Below are positions 8,338 to 16,861 of a stretch of DNA of 64,000 bases, in pieces. The position numbers and the translations under genes were made by a program. Below the pieces are notes generated by a model, which ran no database searches, was not told the DNA's origin, and saw nothing but the letters and a program-made list of their open reading frames with translations. Within the stretch, counting starts at the first letter, position 1. Each line of letters begins with the position of its first letter. The stretch covers positions 62,001 through 126,000 of the forward strand of contig OZ245724.1 in NCBI GenBank assembly GCA_965227035.1, given 5' to 3'. Origin of the DNA: CBDDFQ01 sp965227035. Its GTDB lineage: Bacteria; Pseudomonadota; Gammaproteobacteria; Burkholderiales; Burkholderiaceae_C.

Positions 8338-9107
8338 TTCCAGACCTTCCAGGGGGCCTGGCCGCTCGACCAGAGTCCTTCCAGATAGGTCTTGTCGCGA
8401 AGCGTGTCCATGGGTTGCCAGAAGCCGGTGTGCTGGAACGCCGACAGTTCGCCTTCGTCGGCCAGACGCTCCAGAGGTTCGCGTTCCCACATCGTGCTGT
8501 CGCCTTCGATGTAGTTGAAAACATCAGGCGACAGCACGAAGAAGCCACCGTTAATCATTCCGCCGTCGCCCTTCGGCTTTTCCCGGAAGCTGCGCACCTT
8601 GGTGCCGTCCATGTCCAGCGCGCCGAAGCGTCCGGGTGGGAAAGTGGCGGTCAGCGTGGCCTTGCCGTTGCTCGCCCTGTGGAACTCGATGAGTTCGCCG
8701 ATGTTCACGTCGCTCACCCCGTCACCATAGGTGAAGCAGAAAGCGTCTTCGCCTTCGAGATATGGCGCAACCCGTTTGAGGCGACCGCCGGTCATAGTGT
8801 CTTCGCCGGTATCGACCAGCGTGACCCGCCAGGGTTCGGCATTGCGCTGGTGAACTTCCATGCTGTTTTTGGTCATGTCGAAGGTCACGTCGGACATGTG
8901 AAGGAAGTAGTTCGCAAAGTACTCCTTGATAACGTAGCCCTTATAGCCGCAGCAGATGATGAAGTCATTCACGCCATAGGCTGAATAGATTTTCATTACA
9001 TGCCAAAGGACGGGCCGGCCGCCGATCTCGACCATTGGTTTTGGCCTGAGGGACGTTTCCTCGCTGATTCTGGTTCCGAGGCCTCCGGCCAAGATGACAA
9101 GCTTCAT
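8334..9107 (-). CDS. ddhA: Glucose-1-phosphate cytidylyltransferase
   Basis: Makes CDP-D-glucose from CTP and glucose-1-phosphate, the entry step of the CDP-3,6-dideoxyhexose pathway. The N-terminus MKLVILAGGLGTRISEET is the nucleotidyltransferase signature. RPKPMVEIGGRPVLWHVMK follows, and the FCFTYGDGVSDVNI segment carries the metal-binding Asp. The length of 257 residues matches RfbF/DdhA. It is the first gene of the minus-strand operon that runs to 1808, so a promoter should lie in the 178-bp divergent gap before 9286. The order ddhA-ddhB-ddhC is the classical one. Confidence 0.95.
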   Translation of the reverse strand: MKLVILAGGLGTRISEETSLRPKPMVEIGGRPVLWHVMKIYSAYGVNDFIICCGYKGYVIKEYFANYFLHMSDVTFDMTKNSMEVHQRNAEPWRVTLVDTGEDTMTGGRLKRVAPYLEGEDAFCFTYGDGVSDVNIGELIEFHRASNGKATLTATFPPGRFGALDMDGTKVRSFREKPKGDGGMINGGFFVLSPDVFNYIEGDSTMWEREPLERLADEGELSAFQHTGFWQPMDTLRDKTYLEGLWSSGQAPWKVWK

Positions 9108-9252
9108 TCGACAGATCTCACTCTTGAAGGGTTCGTGGTGCCTGCAGCCGGCAACTATGACGATTGTCCCGCGATTTTTAGTGATTCCGGGTCTCTGTGT
9201 GAGGAAAGATCAGCGGAAGTGCATTTTGGCGTCCTGCGAAAAGGCCGAGACC

Positions 9253-9258
9253 TATAAT
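9253..9258 (+). promoter_or_regulatory. Candidate -10 box (TATAAT)
   Basis: A perfect TATAAT stands 27 bp before the ATG of the membrane-protein gene at 9286, in the 178-bp gap between two divergent genes. No good -35 hexamer lies 16-18 bp upstream (the nearest TTTGGC is 22 bp away). Promoter assignment is therefore tentative. Confidence 0.35.
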
Positions 9259-9285
9259 AATTTTTCAAATTTCACTGAGTAGCCC

Positions 9286-10463
9286 ATGCAATTTCCGTAT
9301 TTTGGAGACGCAGACGCGTTTCTCACATTTGGCGAAAACTGCTCGCGCGCTATCTCTACCGGAACATCCCTGTTCACCGGGTGCTACAACGGGGTTCGTC
9401 CCATAGGCGCGCTGCTCTACTTCAGCCTTCCCAACCTGATCACGAAAGATCCCGTCACGGCGTCCTACACCTTGCTGGCGATGAATCTGGGAATGTTGCT
9501 GTTGTTGGCGTACTCGGCCAAGGCATTGATTACGCAAAGTGGCGCCCCCTTGCTAGGCGACAAAATGGGTCGGCTCTTCGCGTTCTTGCTGGCGTTGGTG
9601 GTGATTGCGCTTTCCCTGCCGTTTGTTCCAGTTGCTCTTGCAGATCTTCCGGCGTGTGCGATGTTCTTTTTCGGAATGTCTCGCGTCTTCAAGAAGGACG
9701 TCAGCATCTCCGATGCCATCGTAGGAGCCTTGTTCCTGGGGCTAGCGGCGTTGACCCGACAGAATTACTACGTCTTCGCAGCCTTCGCAGGAGTCGGATT
9801 TGCGTACTGGTCTGGCAGCAGAAACGGACCGACCTCTATCCGCTGGTGATTGCATTCGGAGTTGTCGTGGGACTCGTCGGCGGCATTCAGTTTCTGTGGA
9901 TTTTTCTTCACACGGGCCAGATCGGTGTGTACGACAAGGCGCTCGATTTCTCCGAAATCCGCACGATTCCGAACATTGAACTGATCGCGTATTCGTTACC
10001 GGAGAAGTCCGCCTATATTGCAAAACTCGACACCAATGAGGTGTCCCGCCTGACTCATTTCTGTCTGAAGATCAAGCAAGGCCTGTTCGCATACAGGCCG
10101 GCGGTTTATCTCGGGTTTGCTCCGACCGACCATTTCCCTATGGTGATTCACGTCAAGAAATCGATGATCGTTCACGCATATATATTGAGCGGCCTGTTCG
10201 TTGGCGCCTGCCTTTGGGGCGCGGCCAAATTGAAGGGTTCGCTGGGAATCATGATCCTCGTGTCGCTCGCGGGAACGCTCTTCACATTCTGGTATGTCCA
10301 CGTGGAAAACCGCTATTACGTCGCACCCAAAATTCTGTTGCTGGCAGTTCTTCTGTACGGCATCTGCCGAGGTCTCGACAGATTGCTTTCCAGAAATAAA
10401 GGCGGCAGCAGTTTCTCCAAATCCTGGGCCGAGACGACGGCGGAGCCGGCATTGATCCCTTGA
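9286..10463 (+). pseudogene. Frameshifted polytopic membrane glycosyltransferase-like gene (GT-C type)
   Basis: The first part reads in one frame from ATG 9286 to a stop at 9849. The remainder reads without interruption in the -1 frame to 10463. At the junction (about 9811-9835), one extra A in the AAA of GCAGAAACGG would join the two parts into a single protein of about 393 residues. Together they give some eight hydrophobic segments. They also give an acidic DAD pair near the start (GDADAFLTF) and a late ENRYYVAPK segment like the ER(Y)..P end motif of GT-C enzymes. It is therefore a probable membrane glycosyltransferase gene that is broken, or a single-base sequencing error. An alternative is two separate small proteins, which is less likely because the second part has no start of its own. 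Confidence 0.7.
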
Positions 10464-10470
10464 CCTGCGG

Positions 10471-11184
10471 TCAAGCGCCAGTCTTCAGCAGGCTGATGGC
10501 GGATTCGTCAAACTTTCGGGTGACCTGACGCACAACTTTTGCGGGGCAGCCCACCACCAGTGAATTCGGAGGAACGTCGCGGGTCACTACGGCGCCTGCC
10601 GCGACAAACGCGCCCTCCCCGATTTTCAGATCCGGCAGGATTGTTGCGTTCGTTCCGATGGTCGCGAAATCTCCTATCACGACTCGACCGGTGACTGCAG
10701 CCGCACCCATCACATGAACCCCATTGCCGATTCTGCATTCGTGGTCGATGGTGCAATTCGTGTTGAGCAAAACCTGCTCGCCGATTTCGCAGAATTTATG
10801 CACAACAGCGCGGGGCATGATTTGCGCACCACCCAAAAGCGTCGACGTTCTTTCGATGAGGGCGCTTTCATGCACGAGTGACAGCGGCTTCAGTCCGATC
10901 GACAGGAGTGCGCGCGATGTCATGTGCCGCGCGAATCCATATTCGCCCGCGATGCACACCACATAATGCGTGATCGACGGGAGCACGGTTTTAAGTGCGG
11001 CGGCGTCATTGACGAAGGCAGCCGCGCTTGAAAATTCGAGCTGGGGAAGGGAAGCGTCGAAAATAACGGAGACCTCGCCGAGTCCCCGTTCATGAATCAT
11101 TTCCTGACTGATGCGAGCTTGTGAACGGCCGCCCCAAATCAGGATTCGAGGCTTGTCTGGTGAAGGCAAAAGTCCGGAGGTCAT
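10471..11184 (-). CDS. NeuD/PglD-type sugar O/N-acetyltransferase (left-handed beta-helix)
   Basis: Acetyl-CoA-dependent acetyltransferase of the NeuD/PglD family, 237 residues. The N-terminal part is a small Rossmann-like domain (RILIWGGRSQARIS). The C-terminal half is a hexapeptide-repeat beta-helix, with repeats such as IGNGVHVMGAAAV, IGDFATIGTNATI and IGEGAFVAAGAVV. The His in CTIDHECRIG matches the catalytic base position of PglD. PglD acts on an amino sugar and NeuD on sialic acid; the acceptor here is unknown. It faces the frameshifted gene tail to tail (7-bp gap) and is divergent from the glycosyltransferase at 11261 (76-bp gap), so it appears to be transcribed alone. Confidence 0.87.
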   Translation of the reverse strand: MTSGLLPSPDKPRILIWGGRSQARISQEMIHERGLGEVSVIFDASLPQLEFSSAAAFVNDAAALKTVLPSITHYVVCIAGEYGFARHMTSRALLSIGLKPLSLVHESALIERTSTLLGGAQIMPRAVVHKFCEIGEQVLLNTNCTIDHECRIGNGVHVMGAAAVTGRVVIGDFATIGTNATILPDLKIGEGAFVAAGAVVTRDVPPNSLVVGCPAKVVRQVTRKFDESAISLLKTGA

Positions 11185-11260
11185 GGTTCGTCGGGGTTGC
11201 TCAAGTGAAGAGTCAAGTATGCGGCGTGCGCGACTGCTTTTCGTATCTTAAACATGAGCT

Positions 11261-12838
11261 ATGGCTTCGCATGGGCGGGAAGATTTGAGCAATGGGTTCG
11301 ATGCTGCGAAATTGGAGACATCGTTGGACAAACTTAATTTAACTCTCGTTGCCGACGGGCAGATGGCGACCGTCGAACTGGTCAAGCAGGTTCTATCGAG
11401 CTTCGGCGCGAAAGTCAGGACCGAACTCGGTAATCAGTTTTACGATCGTCCGCATGCGATCGAAGAATTGGCAGGGCTCAATTTTTTCTTGGTACGCCCG
11501 GGCGACTATCCCTCCAAAAGCTTCGTCTCCCGACTGATTGCCTCGCGTCGTACCTATATCTACTACCTCGACGACAACTTCTGGCTCCTCCTCGGCGAGG
11601 CGCCGATCGACAAGCACTACCAAAACCCGCATGTGCGCCAAGTACTCGAAATGGCGATCAGCAATGCCTCCGCCGTCATCTGCCACTCGAAACTTGCCGC
11701 TGAATTTCTGCGCCAGTTCAACAAGCGTGTGGTCGTTATTCCCGCGCACTTCGATTTCAGCGTGTTGAGCAAAGACATCGCGCATGAGGTTAGCGATGAA
11801 GTGCGCATCGGAATAGTCGGAACTTCCAGCCGTGCGGACGACAACTTTTTTCCCGAAGTCGTTCGTCGCGTGTTGAGCGAAACGCCTGAAAACGTGGTGT
11901 TCGAATTCTTCGGGCATACGCCCACACAACTGGCAGGTTTGCCGAGGGTGCGAAGCCTGGCACCAATCTCCGACTATCGCGCCTTCATGCATGAGCAGCA
12001 GCGACGAGGTTGGCGTCTTGCACTCGCACCTTTGGTCGATTCCCCTTTCAGCCGATACAAAACCAACAACAAATTTCGCGAGTTCGGCGGCTGCGGACTG
12101 CCCGCGATCTATTCCGACACGCCCATCTACAAAGATTCGGTCGAACAGGGCAAGACCGGATGGGTCGTCGCGAATGGTGTCGATGCCTGGGTTTCGCAAA
12201 TCAAATGGGTGATCGAGCATCCCACGGAAAGTGCGCAGGTTGGGCTTGCTGCGCATGCCGCAGTCAAGCGTGCGCACGACCTCGAGTCAATCAAGCAAAA
12301 GTGGGCCGCTATTGTCCACTCGGTGTATCGCGAAACCTTCGTCCGGAAATTCATGAGGCGCTGGGCGATTAGGCGTATGCGCAAATGGGACGAGGTGCCC
12401 GTCACATCGGGGCAGAGTTTTCTGGATACGGGTCCGGCCACTCCTCCCATGCCAGGAGAGAAACAGGGCTACTTCAGGCGAAATGTGGTGTTCGACTTGA
12501 GGGTCGGACAATCCATCCAGACCACCATCAAGCCCTTATTACCCGGCCGAATGGCCTATTCCTGCGTGGTTGGAACGAACACAAAAAAGCTGACCGGTAC
12601 GCTCAAAGTCGAAATACTGCGGACCCGACAGCAACTTGAAGTTCGCGAACTCGACTTTTCGTCGATTGACGACAACCAAATCCTGTCTTTCTTCGTTGAG
12701 ACTGCCGACCAGTCCCCTTTAACCTTCCGTGTCACGAACGGGGGGTCTGACTCCATCGCCCTGTACGCGCTCAGCCGTGCGTCAAAAGCGACTTATGTGG
12801 CAACCAATTTGTCTTTTCCCCACACCTTCCTCGTTTGA
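11261..12838 (+). CDS. Glycosyltransferase (GT-B type) with extra C-terminal domain
   Basis: Probable GT4-like retaining glycosyltransferase, 525 residues. About residues 30-365 have the GT-B pattern. An acceptor half includes YIYYLDDNFW and SAVICHSKLAAEFL. A donor half includes EVRIGIVGTSSR and the late FREFGGCGLPAIYSDTPIY, like the E-x7-E/glycine segment of the family. After a helical stretch (about 345-375), a further 130 residues look like an all-beta domain (VGQSIQTTIKPLLPGRMAY and following). That tail is not usual for GT4 enzymes and may bind carbohydrate; this is inference. It starts the plus-strand block that runs to 19075. Confidence 0.75.
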   Translation: MASHGREDLSNGFDAAKLETSLDKLNLTLVADGQMATVELVKQVLSSFGAKVRTELGNQFYDRPHAIEELAGLNFFLVRPGDYPSKSFVSRLIASRRTYIYYLDDNFWLLLGEAPIDKHYQNPHVRQVLEMAISNASAVICHSKLAAEFLRQFNKRVVVIPAHFDFSVLSKDIAHEVSDEVRIGIVGTSSRADDNFFPEVVRRVLSETPENVVFEFFGHTPTQLAGLPRVRSLAPISDYRAFMHEQQRRGWRLALAPLVDSPFSRYKTNNKFREFGGCGLPAIYSDTPIYKDSVEQGKTGWVVANGVDAWVSQIKWVIEHPTESAQVGLAAHAAVKRAHDLESIKQKWAAIVHSVYRETFVRKFMRRWAIRRMRKWDEVPVTSGQSFLDTGPATPPMPGEKQGYFRRNVVFDLRVGQSIQTTIKPLLPGRMAYSCVVGTNTKKLTGTLKVEILRTRQQLEVRELDFSSIDDNQILSFFVETADQSPLTFRVTNGGSDSIALYALSRASKATYVATNLSFPHTFLV

Positions 12839-12914
12839 GTCACCTTCCTGTCACAGGCCGGAAAGCCGGACGCTAGCCCGAAGCTAGAATCTTTGGTCTG
12901 TTCCGGATTACTTA

Positions 12915-13694
12915 ATGATCAACATAGAAGCCACTAAGCTCGGTTTGAAGTCCTTTAAATCGGCTCAGCCGTTCGACCATTGCGTCATCGACAATTTCTT
13001 CCAGCCAGAGATCGCCGACAAGTTGAGCGGCGAGTTTTTGCCTTATGAATCCGAAAAGTGGTTCTATTACAAGAACCCGATCGAAGACAAAAAAGCGCTC
13101 AACGACTGGAACGTGTTTCCGTCCCTCACATATCGCGCCTTCACCTATCTGAATTCAGACGCATTTCTTGCACTTCTGCAGGAATCTCTGGGCACCGAGT
13201 TCTTCTGCGATCAAGGCTTGCATGGCGGCGGATGGCATATGCACGGACCCGGGGGTAATCTGAATCCGCACTTCGACTATTCGATTCACCCCAAGTTGAA
13301 GCTGCAGCGACGCCTGAACATCATCATTTATCTCTCTAAAGAGCTGCAGCCAGAAACCCACGGCGGGCATCTTGGCCTGTGGGCGCACGATGGCAAAGCG
13401 AACAAACCAGGTCCATTGGTCACGGAAATCGCGCCGCAATTCAACCGCGCCGTGCTGTTCGACACGACCCAGAACTCTTGGCATGGCATGAGCCGCGGTC
13501 TGACGCAGCCTGCCGGCATCTTTCGGAAAAGCATGGCGGTGTATTACCTGTGTACCCCTGCTGCAGATGCTGCCGATCGCGGTCGCGCACTGTTTGCGGC
13601 AAGGCCCGAACAGGAAGGCGATGAGCGCATCGAAGAAATCATCCGCCTGCGTTCGCAGGTGAATTCGTCCGCTTCGGTTTACAAGACCTCCTGA
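12915..13694 (+). CDS. 2-oxoglutarate/Fe(II)-dependent oxygenase (prolyl-4-hydroxylase-like)
   Basis: Non-haem iron oxygenase with the double-stranded beta-helix facial triad. H119 and D121 are in NLNPHFDYSIH, H190 is in NSWHGMSRG, and R204 (GIFRKSMAVYYL) is placed to hold 2-oxoglutarate. Length is 259 residues with no signal peptide, so it acts in the cytoplasm. It sits between a glycosyltransferase and an RgpF-like gene. The substrate may therefore be a sugar nucleotide, a lipid-linked glycan or an amino-acid substituent of the glycan (inference). Family members with known substrates mostly hydroxylate proteins or small molecules, so the target remains open. Confidence 0.85.
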   Translation: MINIEATKLGLKSFKSAQPFDHCVIDNFFQPEIADKLSGEFLPYESEKWFYYKNPIEDKKALNDWNVFPSLTYRAFTYLNSDAFLALLQESLGTEFFCDQGLHGGGWHMHGPGGNLNPHFDYSIHPKLKLQRRLNIIIYLSKELQPETHGGHLGLWAHDGKANKPGPLVTEIAPQFNRAVLFDTTQNSWHGMSRGLTQPAGIFRKSMAVYYLCTPAADAADRGRALFAARPEQEGDERIEEIIRLRSQVNSSASVYKTS

Positions 13695-13709
13695 GCAAAG
13701 AGACGCCGA

Positions 13710-14819
13710 ATGCACTTCATTCGAATGTTGCTCCAGCGGACGCTGATCAAGTTCTACGAATACTATTTCGCGGGAAAGCAGAATCTCGGGTCGCTTCGCT
13801 ACTGGATCACCAATGCGATATTCGGAGATCCGGTTAAGGTCACGGTGGTGCGTGCCATCGAGGGGCGTAAGGTCGTGCTGTACGCGAGCTTTGAGTCACG
13901 CCCCAACCCCCTTCTCGACGCGCAACTGACTGAATTGGTCAGGGCCGGATTCGAGACCGTGTTCGTATCGAATCTGCCCTTGTCGACCGAGTTTCATGAC
14001 TGGCTCAAAACTCGTGTGAGCGTCGTCATCACGAGGCCTAATGTCGCTCGCGATTTCGGAGCCTACAAATGCGGCTATCAGTACTTGGTCAAGACTGGCC
14101 TGATTGACAAGGTCGAGCAAATCCTCTTCACCAATGACACGATTTTCTTTCCTCTATTCGATCCCCAGCGCTTTTGGCTGGAACTTAACACCCGCGACGA
14201 AGACGTAATCGGTCCGTACGAAAGTTTTGGCCCGGCGCATCATGTTCAGTCATTCTTCATGTTGTGTCGCAATGGTGTTCATAAGCAGCAGTTTTTTAAG
14301 GACTACTGGGAAAACTACATCGAATGGAATTCGCGCCGATACACCATTGCCCATGGAGAGATCGGCTTCAGCGGCATGTTGAAGGCTAACAAGGTTAATT
14401 TTGGCGCGTTGATTAACCAAGAGCGTTGCCGAGAACTGGTTCAAGAATTCAAGCTTGAGGGTGGTCACGCCACTACTTTCGCCGGCGTGCGCGTGCCGAC
14501 TTCTGTGTCGTATGTTCCGAGTGCAGAGGGGACGAATCTCTCGCGGATCAAGGCGGAGCAGCAGTTGTTCCATCTACTGGAAACTGAAAATCCATCGCAC
14601 GCGCTTTCTATATTCTCGATCGTCTACGCGCGCTTACCTTTGCTGAAGAAGGACGTGGTTTACCGCGGAACGGTCATGCTTGGCGACATTGTCTCTATGC
14701 ACTCTCAGGCGCAGGTGACGCTTCCGCTACAGGATATGCTGGAGCTGTTCAAGCGAAAACGCCTCCCCTCGGAGAGGACGTTCTGGGACAAGATGCGCGA
14801 CAAGTCGGGGGCGACTTAG
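13710..14819 (+). CDS. Rhamnan synthesis F (RgpF)-family protein
   Basis: Family of polysaccharide-assembly glycosyltransferases named after streptococcal RgpF, 369 residues. The characteristic motif NVARDFGAYKCGYQYL is at about residues 111-126. The acidic segment VEQILFTNDTIFFPLF follows, then DEDVIGPYES and HVQSFFMLC, which together mark the family core. The C-terminal 100 residues are more variable. It starts 15 bp after the oxygenase stop in the same direction. The likely activity is transfer of rhamnose or a related deoxy sugar to the growing glycan, but the donor cannot be confirmed. Confidence 0.82.
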   Translation: MHFIRMLLQRTLIKFYEYYFAGKQNLGSLRYWITNAIFGDPVKVTVVRAIEGRKVVLYASFESRPNPLLDAQLTELVRAGFETVFVSNLPLSTEFHDWLKTRVSVVITRPNVARDFGAYKCGYQYLVKTGLIDKVEQILFTNDTIFFPLFDPQRFWLELNTRDEDVIGPYESFGPAHHVQSFFMLCRNGVHKQQFFKDYWENYIEWNSRRYTIAHGEIGFSGMLKANKVNFGALINQERCRELVQEFKLEGGHATTFAGVRVPTSVSYVPSAEGTNLSRIKAEQQLFHLLETENPSHALSIFSIVYARLPLLKKDVVYRGTVMLGDIVSMHSQAQVTLPLQDMLELFKRKRLPSERTFWDKMRDKSGAT

Positions 14820-14859
14820 CACTGGCTTCTGATTTCCACCCTTAAGGGAGACATGATCG

Positions 14860-15870
14860 ATGGATCGCATTGCAGAAATCACGAGATACATCGAGAAATC
14901 CATGTACGGGATCGAAGTTGGGCCGTTCTTCGCTCCGATCACGCCCAAGAAGAAGGGCTATCGCTGCCTGTCTCTCGACTACATTGACGGCAATGCACTT
15001 CGCGCCCAGGCGAAGGTCGACCCCAATATTCCAGCCGAAAAAGTCGACGACATCGAGGATGTCGATTTGATCGGCACTTCGACAGAGATCGAATCGCTCA
15101 TCGCAGGGCGCGGTGAATTCGGTCAATTCGACTACGTCGTCTCGTCGCATAACTTTGAGCATTTACCAAATCCGATCAAATTCCTCGCGGGGTGCGCTCG
15201 GGTACTGAAGCCTGGCGGTTATGTGTCCATGGCAATACCGGACAAGCGCGCCTGTTTCGATTATTTCCGCCCGCACACAACCACCACGGGGTTTCTGGCT
15301 GCTCACTTCGAGGATCGCCGTCAGCCGATCCCCGCGCAGGTTTACGAACAGGAGACGCTTCGCGCGGTGTATCGCCGCGGAGACAAAGTGACGGATGGTT
15401 TTTCTGTGGACGAGGATCCCTCAAACATCCAGGGTGTACGCGATCTTGAAACATGCTTTCGGCGTTGGACCGGGCAGGTCGCAAATGGTCCGGGTGGGTA
15501 CATCGATACCCATTGCTGGGCGCTCACTCCATCCTCGCTCCGTCTGATTCTTGAGGATCTTCGATTTTTGGGACTCTCGTCGTTCGAGGTGATCGATGTC
15601 AGCCCCATCAATGGCAACGAGTTTTATGTTCATCTCAGAAACGCTGCGCCCGTTTCTCCGTTTTCGAACGTTTCGGCGTTTTATGATCGGCGCCAAGGTC
15701 TGCTTCACGACATTCAGAATGAATTGACGGGAGGCAAAGCGGGCGCCAATGGTGCAGATGAGCTAACGGCATTGCGAGCCACCATCGCTTCTATGAAAAA
15801 CTCCAGAAGTTGGCGAATTACGGCCCCCCTTAGAGCCATAACCCGATTGATCAAGGCTTCCGGCAGATGA
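14860..15870 (+). CDS. Class I SAM-dependent methyltransferase
   Basis: Rossmann-fold methyltransferase, 336 residues, probably modifying a sugar of the glycan. The SAM-binding start IEVGPFFAP is a variant of the glycine-rich motif I, spelled without the usual GxGxG. FDYVVSSHNFEHLPNP and LKPGGYVSMAIPDKR are typical post-motif II and III segments of the Methyltransf_11 type. The C-terminal 50 residues (LTALRATIASMKNSRSW) resemble tails seen in polysaccharide glycosyltransferases and methyltransferases. The ATG at 14860 has AAGGGAG nine bases upstream. An earlier ATG at 14853 is out of frame. Confidence 0.82.
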   Translation: MDRIAEITRYIEKSMYGIEVGPFFAPITPKKKGYRCLSLDYIDGNALRAQAKVDPNIPAEKVDDIEDVDLIGTSTEIESLIAGRGEFGQFDYVVSSHNFEHLPNPIKFLAGCARVLKPGGYVSMAIPDKRACFDYFRPHTTTTGFLAAHFEDRRQPIPAQVYEQETLRAVYRRGDKVTDGFSVDEDPSNIQGVRDLETCFRRWTGQVANGPGGYIDTHCWALTPSSLRLILEDLRFLGLSSFEVIDVSPINGNEFYVHLRNAAPVSPFSNVSAFYDRRQGLLHDIQNELTGGKAGANGADELTALRATIASMKNSRSWRITAPLRAITRLIKASGR

Positions 15871-15898
15871 AGCTATTTCCCACCTCACCGAATTTCCT

Positions 15899-16861
15899 AT
15901 GACCGTCACCGTCGTCATCGTCAACTACAACGCCGGTGAAATGCTCGCGAAAAGCGTCGCTTCCCTCGGGAAGCAGACCCTGTACCCCGACCGAATTATC
16001 CTGATCGACAACGGCAGCACCGATGGCTCCGTCGAGAAAGTGCCGCAGATCGACAAGCTGGAAATCCAACTCATGAACGCGAACCTGGGGTTCGCGAAAG
16101 GCAACAACCACGCCTTCCGACAGATCGATACCGAGTTCATCGCGCTGCTTAATCCGGACGCATTTGCGGAACCTGAATGGCTTGAAAATCTGATGAAAGC
16201 AGCCCGCGATTTCCCAAAGGTCGGCGCGTTCGGATCTCGTCAGTTGAGCGACAGCGACCCGGCGATCATCGATGACATCGGAGACGCCTATCACGTGAGT
16301 GGCCTCGCCTGGCAAACCGCGCACGACATTCGACAGCGACCCGACCACTTGGTGGGCCGCGAAATTTTTACGCCCTGCGCCGCTGCGTCGTTCTATCGAA
16401 AGTCGGTGCTCGACGAAGTGGGCGAGCTCGATGAAGATTTCTTCTGCTACATGGAAGACGTCGATCTCGGGTTCCGCATTCGCCTTGCCGGTTATCCCAT
16501 TCGTTACGTTCCAGACGCAGTGGTTCGCCATGTGGGGTCAGCCACGAGCGGTGGCAAACAAAGCGATTTCGCCGTTTATTACGGCTACCGCAACCAGCTC
16601 TGGACTTTCGTTCGCAACATGCCCGGCCCGCTGTTCTGGATCTTCTTCCCAGCGCACATCGCAGTCACCTGCATCCTTATCCTGCTGTTTTCCAAGAAGG
16701 GGCGGTGGCGTGTGATCCTTCGCTCCAAGCGTGATGCCTTTAAAGGCTTACCGCTAGCTTGGCAAAAGCGCAAGGAAACCCAAGCCAAACGGAAGGCGTC
16801 TGTGGCGGATATCTGGCGTCTTCTGGACAAGCGCTGGATCCCGAGACCTCACGGTGACTGA
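15899..16861 (+). CDS. GT2 glycosyltransferase (WbbL/rhamnosyltransferase-like)
   Basis: GT-A fold family 2 transferase of the rhamnosyltransferase (WbbL) subgroup, 320 residues. Motifs are VTVVIVNYNAGEML at the start, IILIDNGSTDGS, the nucleotide/metal motif ALLNPDAF, and the catalytic-base segment DEDFFCYMEDVDLGFRIR. A hydrophobic membrane-associated segment lies at about 240-265 (FWIFFPAHIAVTCILILLF). It overlaps the next gene, also GT2, by 8 bp. Rhamnose is the family's common donor; no dTDP-rhamnose genes lie in the window. Confidence 0.85.
   Translation: MTVTVVIVNYNAGEMLAKSVASLGKQTLYPDRIILIDNGSTDGSVEKVPQIDKLEIQLMNANLGFAKGNNHAFRQIDTEFIALLNPDAFAEPEWLENLMKAARDFPKVGAFGSRQLSDSDPAIIDDIGDAYHVSGLAWQTAHDIRQRPDHLVGREIFTPCAAASFYRKSVLDEVGELDEDFFCYMEDVDLGFRIRLAGYPIRYVPDAVVRHVGSATSGGKQSDFAVYYGYRNQLWTFVRNMPGPLFWIFFPAHIAVTCILILLFSKKGRWRVILRSKRDAFKGLPLAWQKRKETQAKRKASVADIWRLLDKRWIPRPHGD

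Noticed and set aside
7261..8490. Longer ddhB product starting at 8490
   Set aside because: The extra 51 residues are the reverse frame of ddhA and lack homology. The GTG at 8337 overlapping the ddhA stop gives the normal length.
9381..9800. 5' part of the second frame in the membrane-protein gene taken as an independent coding start
   Set aside because: Up to about 9810 this frame encodes Arg/Ser-rich sequence unlike a membrane protein; only after the frameshift point does it become hydrophobic and continuous with the first frame.
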